64,000 nt of DNA. It comes from OAS926 sp035503715. Its GTDB lineage: Bacteria > Pseudomonadota > Alphaproteobacteria > Rhizobiales > Rhizobiaceae. The stretch covers positions 15,643 to 79,642 of the forward strand of contig DATJTE010000078.1 in the NCBI GenBank assembly GCA_035503715.1. The letters run 5' to 3'. Below are positions 50,640-57,923 of this stretch, in pieces (within the stretch, counting starts at the first letter, position 1; each line of letters starts with the position of its first letter). Below the pieces are notes generated by a model. The model did no database searches and was not told the DNA's origin. It worked only from the letters and a program-made list of their open reading frames with translations. A program made the translations under genes and the position numbers.

Positions 50640-51014
50640 TTAGTTGATGCGGCCGATCCGCTGCTGCACGAAGAGCTTGCGGCGATCGTCCCAATAGGCC
50701 TGCCAGGCCTCGCGGTTCGACGTCGAGGGATGCCAGCCGACATAGTCGATCACCTGCGAACGGTGCTGGTCGCCGGGTCGATCCTCGGGGAAATGGACGA
50801 ACTCGTCGCCGCTCCAGCGGGCACACCAATGCGTGCCGTTGAAGGTCACGTAGCGGATGACGTCGACCCATTCGCTCCGGCTGCGATCGGCGTTCGGCGC
50901 GTGGATGAAGCCGGTTTTTCCGTGCCGTGTCTCGCGCCAGGCACGGAACTTCAGCCCGTCCGGCGTCCAATAGTCGATCGCTTCGGTTTCAAGAACTTCG
51001 CCAATTGTGCCCAT
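50640..51014 (-). CDS. conserved hypothetical protein
   Basis: 124 aa from ATG 51014, with GAGGCGGG upstream; the frame opens 5 codons earlier at 51029. It is soluble and rich in Trp (about eight), with YWTPDGLKFRAWRETRHGK and YVGWHPSTSNREAWQAYWDD. No family recognised. It is convergent with the carbonic-anhydrase-like gene, 64 nt apart. Confidence 0.62.
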   Translation of the reverse strand: MGTIGEVLETEAIDYWTPDGLKFRAWRETRHGKTGFIHAPNADRSRSEWVDVIRYVTFNGTHWCARWSGDEFVHFPEDRPGDQHRSQVIDYVGWHPSTSNREAWQAYWDDRRKLFVQQRIGRIN

Positions 51015-51191
51015 GTGCCCGCCTCGCACTTGAGTTGCCTGGCATTAGAATATGCTGATGGACGGTCGGGCAGAAGGGCGGTGGCTTGGCAAAGCCAGGA
51101 CAGGGATAAAAAAGGTGAAAACCGGCGCTTCAAATTGCGCCGATCGCGCCTGCCGTGGCCCCGCTCATCTTGGCGTTGTCCCAAAATAAGT

Positions 51192-51220
51192 GGAGCCGGC
51201 CCGGGGACTGGGCCGGCTCC
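51192..51220 (-). terminator. terminator of the transglutaminase-like peptidase gene
   Basis: GGAGCCGGCCC (51192-51202) and GGGCCGGCTCC (51210-51220) form a perfect 11-bp stem with a 7-nt loop. On the minus strand it is followed by ACTTATTTTGGG, a moderate U-run. It lies 60 nt after the peptidase stop. Confidence 0.75.
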
Positions 51221-51222
51221 TA

Positions 51223-51264
51223 ACCCGGTCGTTGGGGACGGGGAGGGTGGGGACTCGACCGGGT
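51223..51264. other. hairpin with a G-quadruplex motif in its loop
   Basis: ACCCGGTCG (51223-51231) and CGACCGGGT (51256-51264) form a perfect 9-bp stem. The plus strand of the loop has four G-runs, at 51234-51237, 51240-51243, 51245-51247 and 51249-51252, with loops of 2, 1 and 1 nt, a classic G-quadruplex motif. The element lies between the peptidase stop and its terminator. Confidence 0.55.
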
Positions 51265-51279
51265 ATTCTTGTCCTTCCG

Positions 51280-51888
51280 CTACTGCTTGACGCTGCCGAC
51301 CGCGACGGCGCGGCCGTCTTCGATCGCAACCCAGGCGCCGGAGCTCCGCTCCGACTGTCGCTTCAGGTAGGTGTATTCGGTGTCGGTCCAGGCCAGCACG
51401 CGAAGCTCGAGATTGTCGAGAATGTAGTCGCCTCGGCTGGTGCGGACCGTCAGGACGGCATGACCGTCGCCGTTGGGCTGGCGCACGACCGTGATCAGCA
51501 GATCGCCGGCCGGCACGCCCATCGCCATCAGGCGGCGGCGCTTCTCCAGCACGTAATCTTCGCAATCGCCGACGGCGTCGGGGTAGGACCACACTTCTTC
51601 CTTGCCCCAGATTTCCATGTCGGTGCGCGGCGCGACCATCATGTTGACCGCGTTGTTCACGTCGATCATCGCGGCCCAGAGCTTGCGAGTCAGTTCGACC
51701 GGTGCGCTCTTCGCCGTCTTTTGCTGGCACTCGCCAGGCTCGCGCTGGCAGAATTCATAATGTCCGATCGGCTGCGTCGTACGTCCGCCGGTCGGCATTG
51801 TCGCCGGAGCGGCCGAAGCGCTCGCGGCGAATGCGGCGAGCGGCAAGGCAGCAAAAATGGATCGGAGTCGTGTCCCCTTGTTTGTCAT
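51280..51888 (-). CDS. transglutaminase-like cysteine peptidase (BTLCP)
   Basis: 202 aa. Signal peptide at about residues 1-26 (RSIFAALPLAAFAASASA). The catalytic Cys is in VGDCEDYVLEKRRRLMAMG, the His in GDGHAVLTVRT and the Asp in DYILDNLELRV, as in bacterial transglutaminase-like cysteine proteinases such as LapG relatives. It is probably periplasmic; no LapD-type partner lies next to it. It has its own terminator downstream and an AT-rich region upstream. Confidence 0.88.
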   Translation of the reverse strand: MTNKGTRLRSIFAALPLAAFAASASAAPATMPTGGRTTQPIGHYEFCQREPGECQQKTAKSAPVELTRKLWAAMIDVNNAVNMMVAPRTDMEIWGKEEVWSYPDAVGDCEDYVLEKRRRLMAMGVPAGDLLITVVRQPNGDGHAVLTVRTSRGDYILDNLELRVLAWTDTEYTYLKRQSERSSGAWVAIEDGRAVAVGSVKQ

Positions 51889-51949
51889 TGACGTCTCCCC
51901 TTCTGACGCGACAATGACAGAGCCGGATTTATTCCGCGCAAAATGGGGA

Positions 51950-52075
51950 AGTATAGTTTTAGTACAACTGACAGAGATTGAGAATAAAACTCAATGATAA
52001 TTCGAAATGAATTTGAGTAGATAGAGATTAAAATCAAAATCGAATTTGACTAAAATTCGAATGAAAGCTGGACCG
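51950..52075. other. AT-rich island with short direct repeats
   Basis: This stretch is strongly AT-rich in a GC-rich window. Short words recur: AGAGATT at 51973 and 52023, ATTCGAA at 52000 and 52055, GAATTTGA at 52009 and 52042. It lies upstream of the peptidase gene (start 51888) and downstream of the PilZ terminator. It could bind a xenogeneic-silencer-type protein such as MucR/Ros; no coding frame is evident. Confidence 0.5.
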
Positions 52076-52094
52076 GACCCGGAAACCCGTCGGC

Positions 52095-52125
52095 AAACGA
52101 AAACGGCGGCCGATGGGCCGCCGTT
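52095..52125 (-). terminator. rho-independent terminator of the PilZ gene
   Basis: AACGGCGGCC (52102-52111) and GGCCGCCGTT (52116-52125) form a perfect 10-bp stem with a 4-nt loop; on the minus strand TTTTCGTTT follows. Located 26 nt after the PilZ stop. Confidence 0.85.
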
Positions 52126-52151
52126 TCACGCGCTTGAATAGGGGTTGAGGC

Positions 52152-52769
52152 TTAGCTGACCGGCCGGTTGAACTCGGCGTCGAGCGTTTCGGGCCGCTGC
52201 ACGACGGCGAACTCGATCGCGCAGCCGTCCTCGAAATGGCGAACGACCTGGCCGCGCATGGTTCCGAGCATCACCTGCACGCCGAGTGCCGGCTTGACGT
52301 CGATCTCGACGGCAGCACCCGACAGCGACAGGTCGATGATGCGGCATTGATACTGCCGCCCGTCGGTAAGCTTCAGCACGCTCATTGGATTGCGCGGCGC
52401 GACGCGCTCGTGGCGGCGGTCTTCCGGCAGGTCGAGTTCGTGCTTGTTGGCGAGCCAGGTGAGCTGCGCGGCGAGCTTGTCCTTCTTGCGGTCGGAGGCA
52501 ATGACCGTCATGGCGAAACCGTCGCTGAGGAGACGCGTCACCACGCCTTCGATGCGGCCGATATGGTCGAGATAGGCAATGACCTTTTCGCCGGGCTCGC
52601 CGGCGCGATCGGCGCGGAAAGCGACATTTCCGGGCGACATGTCCGTCACCTGGCAGGCATGCTCGGTCCGATCCTCCAGCATGAAGCGGCCATAGATTTT
52701 GATGCGGACGCGCTGGAAATTGCGCCTTTCCGCCCTCGACGGCGCCACCTCAATCGCCGCAGACCTCAT
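52152..52769 (-). CDS. protein with two PilZ domains
   Basis: 205 aa. The first PilZ-like domain (about residues 15-105) has RRNFQRVRIKIYGRFML and VTDMSPGN; the second (about 117-200) has DRRHERVAPRNPMSVLKL and IIDLSLSGAAVEI, the RxxxR and D/NxSxxG cyclic-di-GMP motifs, more complete in the second. It is a likely c-di-GMP effector. GAGAAG precedes the start by 9 nt. The PAS_5 gene lies upstream on the same strand with 114 nt between. Confidence 0.88.
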   Translation of the reverse strand: MRSAAIEVAPSRAERRNFQRVRIKIYGRFMLEDRTEHACQVTDMSPGNVAFRADRAGEPGEKVIAYLDHIGRIEGVVTRLLSDGFAMTVIASDRKKDKLAAQLTWLANKHELDLPEDRRHERVAPRNPMSVLKLTDGRQYQCRIIDLSLSGAAVEIDVKPALGVQVMLGTMRGQVVRHFEDGCAIEFAVVQRPETLDAEFNRPVS

Positions 52770-52883
52770 GATGGCTACTTCTCCATGGATACCTTCGCGA
52801 TTTGTCGAAGGATTCGCAGAAGAAAATAGCTAGCGACCGGTTAACAACCGGTAAGTCTTAAGACGACTTTAGGAATATTTAAC

Positions 52884-53519
52884 CTATTCGGCGCGGCCGC
52901 CATCGAGCACTAGAAGGTGGCGGATCCTGCGGCCGCTGGCCGGGTTTCGAGCGGTTTGCATGTCCGCGACGCGCGGCGCCAGATCTGGCACCTCGATTGC
53001 CGGCCGGTTGTTGAGGAAGACCGGTTCACGGTCCGGGTCGACGACACGGATCGCATCGATCTTGGCGTCCACCAGCGGATCGGCGCCGAGCCAGAAGGGT
53101 TTTTCGATCGGCACGACCGAACCCATGCAGCGCAAGCTCTCCGAGCCGCCGTCGAGCGGCAGGAGGATCAGCTCGAAGGCATTTTGGCGTCCGTTCTGGC
53201 TGATGCCGTCATAGGCAACCACCACCAGGGATTTCGAGCGGAACGTTCCGTCGGCCAGCCGATGCATGAGCCGCTGGTCCTTGTTGCGCCACAGGGAAGG
53301 GAAGGAGAAACCCTTCAACTCGCGTCCATACGCAGCGCAAAGCCTCGTGCCGGCCAGCCGGAACACGGCTTCGCCCCGTGCGTCCTTTTCGAGGATAAAC
53401 GTGTCGGCAAGCAGCGTCTTGATATCGGCCGGCTCGATTTCGGTGCGGCGGGGAGCGGGGCGTCCGTTGCGCAATCTGTTCCAATATTGGAACAATGCGA
53501 TGGACCTCTCATGCTTCAT
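52884..53519 (-). CDS. PAS_5 (PF07310-like) domain protein
   Basis: 211 aa. The sequence LFQYWNRLRNGRPAPRRTEIEPADIKTLLAD, then FRLAGTRLCAAYGRELKGF and SLWRNKDQRLMHR, is typical of the alphaproteobacterial PAS_5 family. There is no output domain, so it may act by protein contact. It is upstream of the PilZ gene in the same direction, fitting a link to envelope or c-di-GMP signalling. Confidence 0.85.
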   Translation of the reverse strand: MKHERSIALFQYWNRLRNGRPAPRRTEIEPADIKTLLADTFILEKDARGEAVFRLAGTRLCAAYGRELKGFSFPSLWRNKDQRLMHRLADGTFRSKSLVVVAYDGISQNGRQNAFELILLPLDGGSESLRCMGSVVPIEKPFWLGADPLVDAKIDAIRVVDPDREPVFLNNRPAIEVPDLAPRVADMQTARNPASGRRIRHLLVLDGGRAE

Positions 53520-53846
53520 TGAATGACTGCTCCGCGCGTTCTGTCTTCTTCTGTGCCGTCGGTGGACAGAGGTTGCGCCCCCGACCGCCTGTATGCGGTT
53601 CGGAGCAGGTTGCGTGCCAGTCTGGCCTGCCGTTGTTCACGCTGGCGGACCGTTAAGGTTAACACTTCCTTTCCGTTGCCGCGGGGCCTTCGATGTGGCA
53701 CATCGAAGCCATAGAAGACGTTTGACCGGGGACAGCGGAAAAACGAACTTCAGTCAAAGAATTCAGGGGCTTACAGGGGGCTCGGCCGGCCGTTCAGGGT
53801 AACCTGAACGGCCTTTTTCTTTGCCCGGCCGGCTGGCCTGAGATAC
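53520..53846. other. 327-nt gap with an orphan terminator; possible small-RNA locus
   Basis: No convincing protein gene is seen on either strand. The left end must hold the promoter of the leftward PAS_5 gene. On the plus strand the stretch ends in a strong intrinsic terminator (53788-53822) that no upstream plus-strand gene needs, the nearest being the carbonic-anhydrase-like gene 3 kb away. The likely explanation is a small RNA of about 100-250 nt or a leader of the rhomboid gene. I see no clear promoter for it. Confidence 0.5.
53788..53822 (+). terminator. strong orphan rho-independent terminator
   Basis: GGCCGTTCAGG (53788-53798) and CCTGAACGGCC (53803-53813) form a perfect 11-bp stem with GTAA loop, followed by TTTTTCTTT. 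It is the best terminator in the window, yet it lies just upstream of the rhomboid gene. Confidence 0.9.
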
Positions 53847-54701
53847 ATGCTCGGCGATGATTCAGGGTCATTTTCGATGAGCGGGCCGGCCGGAAGCGCA
53901 CCCGAGGGCGAGGCGTCTGCAGCTTCTGAAGAGGCGCCGGAGGCCGCCGCGACCGAATCAGCGCAGGCTGAACAACGGCGCGAACCGGTCTTCAATGTGC
54001 CGGCCATCGTGATTGCCTTCATTGCGATCTGCGCGGCGATCCATCTGGTCAGGGTCTATCTGCTCACCGACGAGCAGAATCTGACATTGCTGGTCTATGC
54101 GGCGTTCTTCCCGATCCGTTATTCGGGCCAGTTCGACCTCGACATTTTCGCCTTCACGTCGACCGTCTCCTACTCGTTGCTGCACGGATCAGTGGCGCAT
54201 CTGGCGATCAACATGGTGTGGCTCGCAGCCTTCGGCACGCCGCTCGCGAACCGCATTGGCGCGGTGAAATTCTGCCTGTTCTGGCTGCTCACCGCCTTTG
54301 CCGCTGCAGCCCTGCACTACGTCGTTCATATGGATGGGCAGGCGCCGCTGGTTGGCGCATCCGGCGCGATCTCCGGCATGATGGGGGCGGCGACGCGGTT
54401 CGCGTTCCGGATCGGGCGCACCGACGGGAAATCTGCATTCATGGGAACTCCGCTGCCGGTGCTGGAGTGCCTGCGCTATCGTACGGTGGTGACGTTCCTC
54501 GCCGTCTGGATGGCGGTCAATCTGGTGACGGGCCTTGTCGGCCTTGGCGCTGCCGGCGACGCATCGATCGCCTGGGAAGCGCATATTGGCGGCTTCCTCG
54601 CCGGTTTTTTTGGCGTCACCTATTTCGTTGGACGGCCGGAACGCGCGCAAGCGGAACAAGAGCCAACTCCGCCGGCGGAAGAACCGGCCGATCAGGCGTA
54701 A
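53847..54701 (+). CDS. rhomboid family intramembrane serine protease
   Basis: 284 aa from ATG 53847; the ATG at 53877, with AGGG upstream, is an equally possible start. An acidic Ala-rich N-terminus (about 45 aa) precedes six helices. The catalytic serine is S172 in VGASGAISGMMG and the histidine is H246 in WEAHIGGFLAGF; H118 and N122 (AHLAINMVWL) line the site. It cleaves membrane proteins within the bilayer; the substrate is unknown. A strong terminator precedes it. Confidence 0.9.
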   Translation: MLGDDSGSFSMSGPAGSAPEGEASAASEEAPEAAATESAQAEQRREPVFNVPAIVIAFIAICAAIHLVRVYLLTDEQNLTLLVYAAFFPIRYSGQFDLDIFAFTSTVSYSLLHGSVAHLAINMVWLAAFGTPLANRIGAVKFCLFWLLTAFAAAALHYVVHMDGQAPLVGASGAISGMMGAATRFAFRIGRTDGKSAFMGTPLPVLECLRYRTVVTFLAVWMAVNLVTGLVGLGAAGDASIAWEAHIGGFLAGFFGVTYFVGRPERAQAEQEPTPPAEEPADQA

Positions 54702-54745
54702 GCCCGCGCCAAAGTTCAGGCGCATTGGAGCGGCACACCCGGGCC

Positions 54746-55324
54746 ATGGCTCACAGCGCTACAAAAACAGCGGCGTTGATCGCGATGGTATTTCTGTCGG
54801 CGCTGGTCTTGGCCTCCGGCAGCCGCGCTGAGGATGCCAGAGCACAAGCGCTGGTCGACCTTATCAATTCGACAACGGGAGCTGCCGCGCCGGGCGACAA
54901 GGATGCGATCCGCGCCGCGTGCGGCAGTCTTATCGTTAAGGCGCTCGATCTCGAGACGATGGCGCCGCGTGCCTCCTATGATGCGTTTGGGGCCATGAAC
55001 CAGTCGCAGAAGAAGGCCTATCTCGACGCACTTTCCGCCCGTGCGGCACGCGACTGTGTCTCACGCGGCAAGGAAGTGGCCGGTGAAAAGGTCGAATTGG
55101 CTGGCATGCGCGACGGCAAGGACGGCGAAACGCAGATTGGCGTCCGCCGTGCGGACGGGCAGGGCAAGACCGCGATCTGGACATTCGAGTCCGGCGGTAC
55201 GCGCGCCATCGATGTGACCGTCGATGGCCACAGCCTCGTCACCAATGCGCGCAGCCAGGCCCGGCAAATCCTCGAACAATCCGGCGGCGACGTGAATCGG
55301 CTGATCCAGGCGCTCAGTCGCTGA
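54746..55324 (+). CDS. MlaC-like (Ttg2) secreted protein
   Basis: 192 aa from ATG 54746. Signal peptide of about 28 residues (ALIAMVFLSALVLASGSRA), then an MlaC-type fold, recognisable from the closing block RAIDVTVDGHSLVTNARSQA and ILEQSGGDVNRLIQALS. MlaC proteins carry phospholipids across the periplasm. Here the domain is diverged and no mlaD/E/F genes lie beside it; instead an ABC exporter follows 84 nt downstream. Confidence 0.75.
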   Translation: MAHSATKTAALIAMVFLSALVLASGSRAEDARAQALVDLINSTTGAAAPGDKDAIRAACGSLIVKALDLETMAPRASYDAFGAMNQSQKKAYLDALSARAARDCVSRGKEVAGEKVELAGMRDGKDGETQIGVRRADGQGKTAIWTFESGGTRAIDVTVDGHSLVTNARSQARQILEQSGGDVNRLIQALSR

Positions 55325-55408
55325 GCCAGCACACGGCCAAATCCGCCGCAGGCCTATCCCGGACAAGCACGCTCTTGTAGACACAAGCCCGAACAATCCG
55401 AGGACCTT

Positions 55409-56110
55409 ATGGGGTCGGCCAGACCGCTGATCGCGCTCAAAAATGTGAGCCGCGCTTATGACGACGGCGCTGTCGTCGCGCTGCGCGGCGTCGATGTCGC
55501 CATCGACGAAGGCGAATTCGCCGTCATCACCGGACCGAGCGGCAGCGGCAAGTCCAGCCTCGTCCACATCATGGCCGGTTTCGACAGGCCGACGGGGGGT
55601 ACGGTCTTCTGGGACGGCTCGCCGGTGAAAAACCTCCGTGCCTGGACTGATCTCAGACGCACCAAAATCGGCGTCGTTTTCCAGGAATTCCTGCTATTGC
55701 CCACCCTGTCGGCGCTGGAGAATGTCGAACTCGCCATGGTGGGTACGGGGCTTTCGACCGCACAGCGGCGCGGCCGCGCCAAAGACCTGCTCGACCATGT
55801 CGGGCTCTCGGCGCGGCTCGGACATTTGCCGCATGCGCTGTCAGGCGGCGAGCGCCAGCGCGTGGCGATCGCGCGCAGCATTTCAAATCGCCCCCGGCTC
55901 CTGCTTTCCGACGAGCCGACCGGCAATCTGGATTCAGAGAGCGCCGCACAGGTGATCGAGCTTCTGCTGGCGATCCGGAAGGAAACGAAGATGGCCTTCG
56001 TTCTCGTCACGCATGACGAGGAGATTGCGGCACTCGGCGAGCGACGGATCAGGATCAAGGACGGCCTGATCGTCGAGGACGAGGCGCCGAAGGCGAGGGC
56101 GGTGCGGTGA
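55409..56110 (+). CDS. ABC transporter ATPase, LolD/MacB type
   Basis: 233 aa. Walker A GPSGSGKSS (42-50), Q-loop VVFQEFLLLPTL, signature LSGGERQRVAIARS (from 144), Walker B LLLSDEPTGNLD and H-loop LVTHDEE. It partners the FtsX-like permease next to it, with 4-nt gene overlap. It differs from lolD at 16478, so it is a second, separate exporter. Confidence 0.93.
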   Translation: MGSARPLIALKNVSRAYDDGAVVALRGVDVAIDEGEFAVITGPSGSGKSSLVHIMAGFDRPTGGTVFWDGSPVKNLRAWTDLRRTKIGVVFQEFLLLPTLSALENVELAMVGTGLSTAQRRGRAKDLLDHVGLSARLGHLPHALSGGERQRVAIARSISNRPRLLLSDEPTGNLDSESAAQVIELLLAIRKETKMAFVLVTHDEEIAALGERRIRIKDGLIVEDEAPKARAVR

Positions 56111-57225
56111 CCCTGCTGACGCTCGCCTATCGCAATCTGCTGCGCCGCCCGGCGCGCACGACGCTGCTCGTTTTCTCCATCGCGATCGCCTTTGCCACTG
56201 CGCTTTCCCTGCTCGCCCTGTCGCGCGGCATCGAGACCACGACGCACGAAGGCGCCGAAGAACGTGGCGCGGATTTGACCGTTTCGCAGGTTGACGCTTC
56301 GGACGTGTTCTCCGGCGTCGTGCCGGAAAGCCATGCGGCGAAGATCGCGGCTATGCCAGGCGTCCGCGGAGTGTCTGGCGAGATCCTGATGTTCACGCCG
56401 ATCGATGACGAGCGTCAGATCCTGACCGTCGGGATGGCGGAGAACAGCTATTTCTGGGGGGCCATGCCGATCGCTGACGGTCGCAAGCCCGAGAAGGATG
56501 AGCGCTGGGTCGTGCTGCTCGGCCAGGGCGCCGCGCAGGCGCTCGGCAAGGGTGTTGGCGACACGCTCACCATGTTCGACCAGGAGATGAAGATCGTCGG
56601 CGTCACCGGCTATCGTGCGCCGATCAATCGCGGCGCCATCGTCGCCCGGCTCCAGGACGTCCAGGAACTGGCGTTCAAGCACGATGTGGTCACGCTCATC
56701 CATGTCGCGATCGATCCGTCCCTGACACTGGCGCAAGCCGAGGCGCTCGGCGCCGAAATCGAAAGGCTCGGCCGTGTCTCGGCGTCGCCGACCGAACAGC
56801 TCTTCTCGCGCGACCGCAACGTCGCGGTGCTAAGGGCGATCTCGCAGGTGACCTCCTTTATCGCGCTCACCATGGCCGGCCTTTCGGTGCTCAATGTGCT
56901 GCTTATGGCCGTCCAAGAGCGCGTGCGCGAGACCGGCATCATGATGGCGATCGGCTGGAGCGACCGGCGTATCATCGCCACCATCATTCTCGAGGGCGTC
57001 ATCACCGGTGCGCTTGGTTCGCTGCTCGGCATCCCGCTCGGTTTCCTCGCCTGCGGCTTTTTCGAGTATCTGCCGACGATCGGCGCCTATCTCGACATAA
57101 CTCCGCCGCTCGACGCGATTTTGATCTCGGTCGCGGGTGCGCTGGCGCTTTCGGCGCTGGGGTCGCTCTACCCGGCCTGGCGGGCGGTCTCGCATACGCC
57201 CGCGGACGCGTTGCGACGGGCATAA
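56107..57225 (+). CDS. FtsX-like ABC transporter permease
   Basis: 372 aa MacB-type permease with one helix near residues 18-40, a large periplasmic domain to about 250, and three helices at the C-terminus (FIALTMAGLSVLNVLLMA; IIATIILEGVITGALGSLLG; LALSALGSLYPAWRAVS). The ending PAWRAVSHTPADALRRA is typical. No membrane-fusion protein is near. Such pairs move lipids, lipoproteins or peptides; the MlaC-like protein upstream hints at a lipid. Confidence 0.9.
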   Translation: MTLLTLAYRNLLRRPARTTLLVFSIAIAFATALSLLALSRGIETTTHEGAEERGADLTVSQVDASDVFSGVVPESHAAKIAAMPGVRGVSGEILMFTPIDDERQILTVGMAENSYFWGAMPIADGRKPEKDERWVVLLGQGAAQALGKGVGDTLTMFDQEMKIVGVTGYRAPINRGAIVARLQDVQELAFKHDVVTLIHVAIDPSLTLAQAEALGAEIERLGRVSASPTEQLFSRDRNVAVLRAISQVTSFIALTMAGLSVLNVLLMAVQERVRETGIMMAIGWSDRRIIATIILEGVITGALGSLLGIPLGFLACGFFEYLPTIGAYLDITPPLDAILISVAGALALSALGSLYPAWRAVSHTPADALRRA

Positions 57226-57355
57226 GCCCGGAAACAGGCGCATTTTCGGCCTGGTCACCCGACATTTGTAGGTTCTTGAAATACGGCGCGGTCCGGCGCA
57301 CCATGGGTTTTCAGGCGAGGGAGAACTGCGCTAACCGGACTTCGAGGAGGATAAT

Positions 57356-57787
57356 ATGACGGTGAAAGCTATCCTGGAGGCGAAAGGGCACGATGTTTAC
57401 GTCCTGAGCCCAGGCGAAAAACTGTCCGAAGCGATCAGGATCCTCGCGGAGCACCGCATCGGCGCCATCGTGATCACCAATGGCGACAAGAAGATCGCCG
57501 GCATTCTTTCCGAGCGCGATATCGTGCGTGCTCTTGCCAAGGACGGCGCCGAAGCGCTCGATCAGCCGATCCGGCAAGTGATGACGTCCAAGGTCAAGGT
57601 CTGCCATGAGAACAACACGGTCAATGACGTGATGGAGACGATGACGCGTGGCCGGTTCCGCCATTTGCCGGTGGAGAAGAACGGCATGCTCGACGGCATC
57701 GTGTCGATCGGCGACGTGGTCAAGAAGCGCATCGAGGATGTCGAGCGCGAAGCCGAGGATATCAAGCAATACATCGCGACGGCTTGA
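57356..57787 (+). CDS. CBS-domain pair protein
   Basis: 143 aa. Two CBS repeats (about residues 8-65 and 75-130), with IGAIVITNGDKKIAGILSERDIVRAL and FRHLPVEKNGMLDGIVSIGDVVKKRI. A GAGGAGG Shine-Dalgarno precedes the ATG. It probably binds adenine nucleotides and regulates a partner; stand-alone CBS proteins of this type are frequent in alphaproteobacteria. A weak terminator-like hairpin follows. Confidence 0.9.
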   Translation: MTVKAILEAKGHDVYVLSPGEKLSEAIRILAEHRIGAIVITNGDKKIAGILSERDIVRALAKDGAEALDQPIRQVMTSKVKVCHENNTVNDVMETMTRGRFRHLPVEKNGMLDGIVSIGDVVKKRIEDVEREAEDIKQYIATA

Positions 57788-57796
57788 GGCGGGTAC

Positions 57797-57822
57797 GCCG
57801 CCTAAGTTAGCCGGCGGCTTTT
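57797..57822 (+). terminator. weak terminator after the CBS gene
   Basis: GCCGCC (57797-57802) and GGCGGC (57813-57818) form a 6-bp stem with a 10-nt loop, followed by TTTT. Located 10 nt after the CBS gene stop. Confidence 0.5.
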
Positions 57823-57923
57823 GTCATCCAATTGTCGCTTCCATGGGTTCCATGCGTGAGGGCGGCGCGATTGACTCGCCGCCCGGGCAGTCCTAGAGCG
57901 CCGCCTGAACCGGGAGCAAACCC

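Noticed and set aside
52820..52883. TTAAC-like half-sites between the PAS_5 and PilZ genes, considered as CtrA boxes.
   Set aside because: No full TTAA-N7-TTAA arrangement is present, and short TTAAC words are expected by chance in this AT-richer gap.
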